Assembly (NCBI GenBank): GCA_036877525.1
Contig: JAZGTH010000005.1
Location: 5,040,001-5,104,000, forward strand
Direction: 5' to 3'
From: Chromobotia macracanthus
Taxonomy: Eukaryota > Chordata > Actinopteri > Cypriniformes > Botiidae
Length of the DNA: 64,000 bases
Both the position numbers and the translations under genes were made by a program. A model generated the notes under the pieces. That model was not told where the DNA came from, did not search any database, and worked only from the letters and a program-made list of their open reading frames with translations. Within the stretch, counting starts at the first letter, position 1, and the number at the start of each line of letters is the position of its first letter. Of this stretch, positions 1 through 10,900 are shown in pieces.

Positions 1-28
1 AACATAAATCAATTTTGCCCTGTCACAG

Positions 29-3000
29 GAGCAGGCAGAAAACCCTGGAAACCAGGTAAGATGTAGAGTATTCTACATGTTTTTCTTTTACAGTGAACAC
101 ACCGCACAGTAATTTGCCCTGATCACCATTTTCATCAGAAGTGTTGTCAATTTGATAGACTATTTATTCTATTAATTAAAGTTTTTCCTTGCACTCAGAC
201 ACAAAACGTTACTACCTACAATATACATGAACAACTTTATGATTGTGTTGAAGATTCATAAACAACAAAGGAACTTGACATTGTATTGTCAAGCAGTGGT
301 TGTCAAATGTTGATCCTCATTGGTCTACATTTAGGTTATGGTGGGACTGGGGGCTTTGGAGGACCAACAATTGGGGGGACTGGATTTGGACCAGGTAGTG
401 GTGGAGTTGGTCCAGGTGGAGCTGGAGTTGGTCCAGGTGGTGCTGGAGCTGGTCCAGGTGGGGCAGTAGTTGGTCTAGGTGGCGCAGGAATTGGACCTGG
501 TGGTACTGGAACTGGGCTTGGAGGAGCAGGTGTTGGACCTGGTGGAGGTGAGCTTTAAATGGCATAATTGTTATTTATGAAATTATTAGTAGTAGTAGTT
601 TATAATCGTTCAATATTTTATGGATCCTAGCATCATTTCTCCCTCAAACTGGATTTCCAGGAGCTGGCACTGGGACAGGTAGTGGGGGCAAAGTTGGGAA
701 ACTTGGGAAGGCACCAGTGCCAGGTAATGTGGGTGGATGAAACAGATCTTATTTGATTAACTTAAACAAATCTCCTCTTAAACAAACTTAAACAAATCAA
801 ATCTGTTTTTACAATCCCTCAACAAGGCATTGGAATTCCTGGGCTATACCAAGGAGGTATTGTTCCTGGACAAGGTGGGTGGATATTTTATCATGTCTGA
901 ATTTTTCAACAACAGTTAGGGGATTTTTAAGTGATTCTAGTTTATTTGCAAAGATCAACAAGTCATTTTTGTTTTTTACTTGAAGGGTTTGGTGGTAGAG
1001 GAGTTCTGCCAGGTGTAGCCACGGGATCTCAAACTGGTAAGCTTAATGCAGTTTACTGTAAGTACAACAGATCTAATAAACAATTAAAATTATTTATTTA
1101 TTCAGCAATTAAAGTGATATTTTTCCCATTTTTATTTAACAGGTCAGCTTGGTCAAGATACTCTTGGAGCCAGTGGTAAAATAACAAATAATTAAAAGTA
1201 CAATTCCTTTAATGAGAGGTAATTCTACCAGAATAAGCCTACCTGTCTTTTGTCATACAGGAGGCCGTGGAGGCTTTGGTCAACAATTACCAGGCGTGTT
1301 CCAGGGATATCCACTCATATCACCAAAATCTGGAGGTATCAGAGGGCTGTATCTACTGTATACATGAATCTATTTACCCCTACAGTTATTATAACCAGAC
1401 TACTGAGAGTATTCATCATACACTATGTTTGGTTTTCAGCAATAACGGAACAGTTAATACATTTACTTTTTTACCTTTTTTTACCTTCTTTTTACCCCAT
1501 TCAAGGTACAAGCGCTGCGAAGTCTCAGGCCAAGGCTGCCAAGTATGGTAAGCCATAAAAAAATGTAGGTGCAAGAATTACAGTATTTTTTTAAAAAACA
1601 GATTTCTAAGAATTTGGTATTGTCACTTTTCAGGGGCTGGTGGTGTGCCTGGACTAGGTGGTGGACTTGGTGTAGGAGGTGTACCTGGAACAGGTTTCAT
1701 ACAAGGTGTAGGTGGTGTACCAGGAGTAAGTGGGGTACCTGGTGCAGGTGGTGTACCAGGAGTAGGCAGTGTCCCCGGCATAGGCAGTCTTCCAGGTACA
1801 GCTGGAATACCAGGCACAGGAGTCATTCCCGGAACTGGAGGTTTATCTCCCGGAATCCTATATCCAGGAGCTGGTGGCACCTATCCTGGTGGTAATTTTG
1901 TGATTATATTACATATTTTACAGTTAAAAACAAAGCAATTTTGCTAAATCTTCTAACATCCAATGCTTGTCTCTCATCAGCTGCAGCAAAAGCTCGGAAA
2001 TATGGTAATAAAAACTCAAGATTCATGTTACATACAATAACATGGCTGCCAATTAAATATAAAAACATTCTGATTTGTTTTTTTATTTTTCAGCTTCAGG
2101 CATAGGAACTGGTGGACTTCCTGGTTTGGGAGTGGGAGGTCTTGGGGCTGGAGGACTTCCTGGTTCTGGCTTGGGAGTGGGTGGTCTTGGAGCTGGAGGG
2201 CTTCCTGGTTCTGGAGTGGGTGGTTTTGGAGCTGGAGGAATTCCTGGTTCTGGAACTGGTGGTCTTGGAGCTGGACCTGGTGTTAGTCCTGAAGGTATTT
2301 AAAATGTAATAATTTTTTGATTTTTAAAAACTCACTAAGTCATCAACAGCTTAGCAATGTCTACTGTTGTTCCATGTTTCAGAATATGCTGCAGCCAAAG
2401 CAAGAAAATATGGTAAAACACCTTTTGAACAACACAAATGTGTTCCCTAGCAATTATAACACTTTTTTATGTTAACATGTTAGTGATATAGTTAAATTAC
2501 TAAGATCTGATAAATACCTTGTTAATGTGTACTTCATTTTGAAATTATTTTACAAACAATTTGTGAAATTCTATTGCAGCCATTGAATATCAGCATGAAT
2601 ATTGAAGTCTTTCTTTTGTAGCTCAGCTTGGAATTCCTGGTGGGGCTTTAGGTACTGGAGGCTTACCAGGTGGAGCAGCAGGTGTTCCTGGTGCTGGAAT
2701 TGGTGGGCTACCTGGTGCAGGACTTGGGACTGGTGGAGTGCCTGGAGTTGGACTTGGGTCTGGTGGACTAACTGGAATTGGTGTCTTTCCTGGTGGAGGT
2801 GCTGGAGGATTTCCTGGTGGTGGCGGTTTTGGAGGACTCCCTGGCTCTGGAACTGGTATAAAGTGACAATGTCACATTGTATTATGTAAATTGTATAATC
2901 CTGTGAAGTCTAAAATAGGTATTTGCTCTGGCTGTCTGATGTCCCTTGAAAGTGCATCCACTTTACGTGGGGTAGCTGTCAAATTCCGCAGTCATCTTTA

Positions 3001-4955
3001 ATTAATTTAGTCAATACAGAACTTACAGGTGCTGTTTACCTTCTGGATCACCAAAGCTTTATCTAGCAGGATAAAGCATTGGTGATCCTGAAAAACAAAT
3101 GTTAAGTTTTTAAGGTCCATGTTCAGATGCATCTTGTTGTGATGGAAAGATTTTTATAGTCATTGTAGTCAGTTAGGTAGGAAGTGATGCAAGGGTTTGT
3201 GGTGGTTCCTGCAGAGGCTAAAATGTTAAAGTGTCACACTGAACATGAATTATACATAACACGAAGCACTGCAACATCATTCCACTAATATTGACTTTTT
3301 AAATCCTAGGACTTGCTGCAGCAAAAGCTCGCAAATATGGTAAGGGAAGGTTAAATTGTCTTTATTTTCTGTCTTTATTTTCAGTCTTTATTTTCCTATA
3401 TTTAGAATCCATGTTTATCTATACATTTTGATCCAAAAAGGTGTTCCTGGTGGAGCTGGTGGAACAGGATTGCCTGGAGGGTTAGGAGGGGCCCTTGGTG
3501 GTGGAACAGTGCCAGGTGTAGGAGCAGGTGGAGGAACTGGACCTGGAGGAGCACCAGTCGTGGGTTATGGACCAGGAGGGGTGCCTGTTGGTGGATATGG
3601 ACCAGGGGGTGTACCTGTTGGTGGTTATGGACCAGGGGGTGTACCTGTTGGTGGTTATGGACCAGGGGTTTTACCTGTTGGTGGTTATGGACCAGGGGGT
3701 GTACCTGCTGCAGGATATGGACCTGGCTCTGGAGGCATGCTGATAAGCATTACATTATATTTGGAATTTAGGCATTGTTTGTACATTTTCACAACTACAT
3801 TTATTCTTTGTATCTCACTTTGAATGCAGTGTACCCAGGTGGACCCAAGGCCCTTAAATATGGTAGGATTTTGTAAAGCAGTATGCAGTAGTCAGCAAAA
3901 TTCTAAATCAGCAGTTTTTTTTAATTATTTTTCTAATCACGGTGTAGGTCCTGGTGGGAGTGTGGGAGCTCCAGGTCTTGGTCTGCAGGGTAGGGTAGGA
4001 ACAGGTCCCATTGGAGGAGCTGGAACAGGGGCAGGGCCAGCTGGTGGTTATGGTACTGGGACTGCAGGAGTTGCTGGAGCTGGATATGGTACTGGAGCAG
4101 GATTGCCTGGTAGCACTGTTGGAACAGGCAGAGGAGGACTCTTGCCTGGCTATGGAACAGGCTTTGGAGGTAAATTAAACAGGTTTTAACAGTACAGAAG
4201 TTTACACAGGCTTAAGAAAAATGTTTATATTTTTTAACTATATAAACTTCTACTGATCTTTTATTTAAATTTGTTTATTACATGAACATGTATTGCCCTA
4301 AAGGATATGGACCTGGATCAAAAGCTGCTAAATATGGCATGTGAACATACACTACATACACTTACATATTTTCTTTAGTTGTAGTAGCTATTGGAAAATG
4401 AGTGATAATCATTTATATTAATAATAATAACAAGCATGTTATATTATAAAATTATTTAACAGCTCATTAGGTAATCAAAAAGGTTTAGTCATAAATAAAC
4501 TACCAAACTACTGATCATGCTTCTTAAAAAATGTTTTCTATTTTTCCTTTTTTCTATGCTGTGATAAAAAACAGTGTTTTAACCAATGTAATTTTGACAG
4601 GTTTACCTGGTTCTGGAGGAGTCTTAGGAACCGGAGGAGTACCAGGAGCTGGAACAGGATTGGGTGCAGGCCCAGGAGGTATGCTAAGCATTTATAATGT
4701 TCCCCAAATTTTTATAAAACGGATAATATGAATTTATATTGAATTTAAACATTTTACATACAACACCTAGAATGGTTTTTAATGTTAAGTGTTGAATTCT
4801 AACTGTATAATGTACTGCTCCATATATGGGGGGGTATGGAGGTAAAGATTTAAAAACTTTTTATGTATACTACAATTTGTGAACCTGAAATAATAACTGT
4901 TTTGCTATATTTCAACCTAAAGGTTATGGAGGTGCACAGAAAACACTTAAATATG
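29..4955 (+). other. eln: Elastin exons 1-20: alternating hydrophobic and KA-type crosslink exons
   Basis: Exons read: 29-55, 335-547, 661-723, 827-874, 986-1036, 1143-1175, 1261-1335, 1506-1547, 1634-1891, 1981-2004, 2094-2294, 2383-2412, 2622-2855, 3310-3339, 3441-3734, 3830-3862, 3948-4169, 4304-4336, 4601-4678, 4923-4955. From exon 8 on, even-numbered exons are short crosslink modules ending in K-Y-G, for example KSQAKAAKYG (1506), AAAKARKYG (1981) and AAKARKYG (2383, 3310). KALKYG, KAAKYG and KTLKYG follow at 3830, 4304 and 4923. Odd-numbered exons are hydrophobic, rich in GVPG, GLPG and YGPGG. Lysines in Ala-rich helices are the substrates of lysyl oxidase for desmosine-type crosslinks (family knowledge). 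Exons 1 and 3 instead carry KP/KLGK-like lysines. Exons 15 and 18 end at GC rather than GT donors. Confidence 0.9.
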
Positions 4956-7900
4956 GTAAACAACTTACCTCTGATACTTCCAAGATAATTAAATTGTAAA
5001 GAAAATTCAGGCTAAGATTTAACCTCATGCATCTGCATCAACCAGGACAACCAGTTGGTGGGACTGGGGGTGTGTTAGGTGGGTCAGTAGCAGGTACTGG
5101 TGGAACTGGGGTCACAGGAGCTGGAATTGGACCTGGAACTGGTGGGTGATTATTGGTAAAACATGACTAAACTAAGGTTAACAGATGCAGGTAAAGATTT
5201 GTTTGCATATTAAATTAATCTGTACATCTAATATTAGGTGGGGCTGGAGGAATAGCAGGTTCAGGAGCCAAGCCAGACAAATATGGTAAGTGATCTTTGA
5301 CTATATCTAATGATGTTTCCAGTATGGTATTACAATTGCAATTTTCAATTTAAATACAGGCAGTGTGATTGGAGGAACAGCAATTCCAGGCAGTACAGCC
5401 TCTACCGGAGCTGATGGGGGTAATGCAGTTTATTTGGAATGTCTTTGAAAACCATTAATATGCTTGGTTGTGCTATCCATAATAATGTCACAATAACTGT
5501 ATGTCTTACCTGTGAACAATGACTGGCATCCCTGATGGTGGAACTCGTGGGGTTGGAGAAGGTCAAGGTGAGTTATTCTGGATTGAGTAGTGAATGTATT
5601 TATTTCTTTAGAAAAGTATCAAGATAAAATGTTTGTATGAATTTCCTCAGAAAAAAATATTTTTAAACAAAATGATATGTTTTGATATATTTACTGTTAA
5701 TATATTAGCCGACTGTTCCCACATGCGATTTATTTATTTTTGAATGTGCAGGTGGAACAAAAGCTCCTAAGACTGGTAAGAAAAGTTTTGTCACCTTTCT
5801 TTTGGTGCAGACTACCAAGGTGGTTAACAGTGGAAATTAAGTCTAGTTTTCCGTTGTATAAAGCTGTTTAGTGATGTCACTTTGTAGGCCAACCCGGAAG
5901 ACTAATTCATGACTCAAAAATTCTGCTGTATATATGTTCTGGATTTTTGGACTACATTCCAATCCAGCCATATTGTAATATAACCCGCAAATTAATCTCT
6001 TTATATATATTGTTTATATATAAGCCTACATAACAGAAACATTGTAGTACAAATATCCAGGCAATATAAATTACTATGCCAATTTTGTGTGTGCTTTAAC
6101 TCTTAGCTTAACTCTTTAACTCAATATTTTGAGAGTAAAAGAAAAATAAGAAGGTGTTTTCACCTTTTATCTACCAGTTTTTTTAATCATTTTAACTTCA
6201 CAGAATCTGGAGGATCAATAGAGGGATCAGGTGGGTCTATTGGAGGTGGTCCGGGTGAAGGTATGCATTGAATTAAAAACCTTCACCCTTTCTGTTCCTC
6301 TTTGGTGGAATGAGCTGCCAACCTCCACCTGATCTGCTGAGACCCACCACAACTTTCAAGAAACAGCTGATGATGTGCCTCTTTCACAAACACTTCACTA
6401 ATCTACAAATATAGGCACTTCCTATATATCCCATCCTAAAAATAGTCTTTTGCTGTACCTTGTGTACTAATCCTGCTCGTACCCTAAACTTGGCACTATA
6501 TAATATGAGTATCGTTGGTTCCTGTGACAAATTGACTGTGATGTTCCTGATCTGTAGGTCCCTTTGGATTAAAGTGTCTCCTAAATAAATAAATGTACTT
6601 TAAATTATCAGCATTATTTCACTGCCTAAAGTAAACTGGATGGATTCAGATTCCACAATTATAGGGAATTAGTGATATTTACTGTTTTTGTATTGTGTCT
6701 TTGTCTTTGAAGGTGTTACTGGTGGGGCCATTGATAGTGATGGACTTGATGGTGTTACTGGGACAGGAATACCTATTTTAGCTGGAGGAAAACCAGGTAC
6801 ATCTTTCATCCTTTGCATTTTGTTAGCTAATTTTTGTCACTGTATTTGTCTATAACTCACATTTACTTTGCATTAAATTAAACACTGCATGTTTTGTGAT
6901 ATAGCCAAGAACCACACACAAGCTTACAGTACAGGGAATAATACCAGGTAGATTATAGTGATTTAAACATTCTCTGCTCAACTGCTTCATGCTTTAATTT
7001 TCTTTACCATTAAACAGAAAATAGAGTATATTTAGTGCTGTTTCTTAATATATATAATAACAAAGGCAGCAAATCACAAGTTATTGTTACAGTAAGTTGT
7101 AGACAGGAAGAAAATAATCACATCAAAATACTCTTATGTTCAGTATGTTCAGTCTGTATGTTCAGACTTATTTGTGATGGATTATGAAGTACTAAACAGC
7201 GCATTCTGTGAACACAATTATTAAATTAATGAATTTAGTTTAAACAAATAAACTTCTTTTTTTACATTTTAGATGTGTCTGGATCTGCTCCAGGTTTGTA
7301 TTAACTTTAGTATTTTGATCTTTTAATGGGTTTGAACATTCATGCTTACCTGAAAACACAATCATACTTTCTCAGGTGGAACAGGAGTCCCGAAATCAGA
7401 AAGTGAGATTTAACTTAATAACTTAATAAATAAAATTTAATTAATACAATTTGAAAGGGTGCATTGCTGACTGCGCGCATGATGACTGGATTCAATTAAT
7501 ATAAATTTCTCTGTTTCCTCTGTAGTTGGAGTAGGAGTTGTTCAGCCTGGTGGTAAGTTTTTATTTTAAATATTTTCAATACTGCACTCGCTTACATCGT
7601 GTTCATAAACTGGAAAGGTACCAATGTGCCAATGTTGCAGCTCCCTCTAGTGGTGAAGGAGTCTCATGCATGCGGATGTCATACTGTATATAACGTATGT
7701 GATTTTAATTTAACTTGTACTCTGATTAAAAAAATCATTTAATAAATTTAAGTTTATTCAAAAATATCGAATAACATAACTTGTATGCATAATCTGCATA
7801 CATAATATATCTGATATAATATTTTGCTGTCACATCAAATTAGCTCACTTCATCAGGTAAAGATTCGGGATAATAAATTATGTCCAAATTGTGTCCAAAC

Positions 7901-10900
7901 TCATCAATATGATCTCTTCCGTTATAAACAATAAACAACTATGTTCTTGCTTAGGAGGTGGTGATAGTGGAACATTACCAGGAGCCAAACCCCTAAAACC
8001 CCCAGGTACTTTAGGTGCCTTTTCATATTCAAAAACAGTTTTGCAGCTGAACCTTCATTGTTTATTTATTTATACTGTAGGTATTGGAGGCGGTGCTATT
8101 GCTGGCCGTGGAGATACTCCAGGCGTTATTGACGGAGGATTAGGGAGTGTAGGCCGGGTTCCAGGGGGAGTCGGTGGAGTTCCAGGAGGAGTCGGTGGAG
8201 TTCCAGGAGGAGTCGGTGGAGTTCCAGGAGGAGTTGGTGCAGGAGTTAAACCTCCAAAAGGTTATTTACCATCAACATGTTGATATTCAATTCAGTTGGC
8301 AATTGGCTATTCTCTTCACTTGGGAGCTTTCTCCCTGATTGTGTGTAAAAATGAAGAATGTTATTATTATGTTAAAATCAGCTTGTTAACACTTACAGCT
8401 TATGGCAGTGCAGGCGGAACAGGAACTCTTGGTGTTGGAGGTGTTGGTCCAGCTGGAGTGGGAGGAGCTGGACTTCTGCCTGGAGGTGGTGGTCTGCTGC
8501 CAGGAGGTGGTGGTCTGCTGCCAGGGGGTGGTGGTCTGCTTCCAGGGGGTGGTGGTCTGCTGCCAGGGGGTGGTGGTCTGCTGCCAGGGGGTGGTGGTCT
8601 GCTTCCAGGAGGTGGTGGTCTGCTGCCAGGGGGTGGTGGTCTGCTGCCAGGAGGTGGTGGTCTGCTGCCAGGTGCAGCCACAGGAGCTGGAGCACAAAAA
8701 CCAGGCAAAAGTAATTAAAGTGATAAGTTCTTGCATGTTATTGCACAGTGCTAAATACATTTTTTTTAATTTTTTAGTTATATTTTAACTATTTTATTTG
8801 ATCAAATACATTTTTGTCTTTAACCTTAAAATGTAAAATTAATGCACCAGTGTGTAAGGATTTGTCAATCTGCTTTAGGTTATGGTGGAGTTGGAGGTTT
8901 AGGAGCTGGTGGAATCCTCCCAGGAACTGGTACATTTGTATTTATCTTTCCTTTTTAACTACTGATATTTTTTTGTGTAATGACAATCCAGGTCAGCTGA
9001 AACTGAAATTGTCTAATGTTTTGCAGGCCTCAGGTTTCCAAGTGGCGCTGCAGTGGGTAGCAAACCAGGAAAAGGTATCAGAAACCTTCTTGCTGTTTAG
9101 TCATTTAGCAAGTGGTTTAATACAAAGTGACATACCTGTACAAATGAGAAATATCACAAGCAATTTAACATACAAAGTCCAAACTACACATAGTACTGCA
9201 ATATTTTGTATTGGAAAGACTACTAAGAAAACAATTTCTTCATTGCTTTGATGAAAGCTTATGGAGCAGCAGGCACACTTGGTGGGCTTGGAGGCCCAGG
9301 GGGATATGGAACAGGACCAGGTGCTTATGGTGGTGGTCTTGGCGGTGCTGGTGGACTTGGCGGTGCTGGTGGACTTGGCGGTGCTGGTGGACTTGGAGGG
9401 CTTGGGCTTGGTGGTAAGATCTTAAAGTGTTCATCTGGTGTTTAATATTTTAGTTTACAGATGTTTATAATAGTTTTTGATAACATAATAAATGAAATGA
9501 AAGCCATAAATCATTAAAGAAATCTATAACAAATCCTTTTCTCTCTCTGTTTTGTTTTTAATGGCTTGGTTATGGTCCTGACACAGTAAAACCACCTAAA
9601 AGTATGTACAACACATGTAGTCAATGCTTTAACAATAAAAAAAACCTTTGTTGGTTATACAAAACTAATAATCACAAACCTTATCAGGCTATGGAGCAGC
9701 TGGAACACTTGGTGGAGCTGGACCAGGGGGTGTTGGTCCTGGAGGTTTTGGTGGGGGTCTAGGAGTAGGACCAGGAGGTGTTGGTTTAGGTCCTGGAGGA
9801 GTTGGAGGACTAGGTGGAGGTATTACGTCACTTAATATAGTGTACATTAAGCATACCTTTTAAAGCAGTGCAGCAAATTTCGAATGTAACACTAAATTCC
9901 GTTTTTGGTTAGATAAGTGAAGTGTCAACTAATGCTAAAATCTATTACATTTTTGGGAGGTCATAAATTACAGATATGAATGTTTTGTTGCGCAGGTGCC
10001 AGATATCCAGGTGCAGGCCTGGGAGCTGGAGCTGGAAAGCCTGGGAAATTAGGTTCTTATTTTATAGAATATCAACATTATTATCATGTAGTACAATGTG
10101 ATCATGCTAGCTTTAGGGTCAGAAATATAACATCTAAAAATATCACTTGGAAATTTTAAGACAACAAAGTTACCAAGAAAGTTCAGCTGAAAATGCTAAA
10201 TTAAAACAGTCCTGACATCCTTTGTAATTAGATGAATTATATTTTACGTGCTTTTATTGTAGGGTATGGGGGCTTGGGTGGAACTGGAGGAATAGGAGGT
10301 CTTGGAGGTGTTGGTGGGGGTCCAGGAGGTATAGGAGGAGTTGGTGGAGGCCCTGGAGGTCTAGGAGGAGGTCCAGGAAGCCCAGTAGGAACTGGTGGAG
10401 GTAAATAATTTTAAATAAGGATATAACCTTTGTTTTAACTTTGTCCCTTAAGCAATTATATATTTCATAATTATGCAATTATACTGTGTTATATGTAACA
10501 TGATTCTATTTTATTTGTATTATTATATTATAATGCAATTATATTTCATACTAGATAGGACTTTAACATTTATTAAATTATGTTCATACTGATTAACAAA
10601 TAAAAAATTTCATTCTGATATCGGTTGCTTTCAGGTCTTAGATATCCAGGTGGAGCAGGAACAGGGAAACCTGGTAAAACAGGTAAATTCATATACTCTG
10701 TATTGTGGTCAAGTTTAATCTGTCTCACCACCTTAATGAGCATAAGAATTAAGATACTGTTATATGCTTCTTTTTAAGTAGTTTAGTTACTTGCCATTAG
10801 ATGGATGAACTATAATAACTTTGCTTCATCTTTGTTCCTTTCTTAAAGGTTATGGCACAGGTACCTTGGGTGGTCAAGGCTATCAGCCAGGTGAGCCGAA

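Noticed and set aside
1623..1880. Reverse-strand proline-rich ORF (PGTPP repeats)
   Set aside because: It is the antisense shadow of a Gly/Val/Pro-rich elastin exon, with no splice context.
8386..8788. Long open frames on both strands (LLAADHH, PPPPGSR and WQQTTTP-type repeats)
   Set aside because: The 21-bp repeat keeps all frames open. Only the plus frame joined to elastin splice sites in phase 1 is real.
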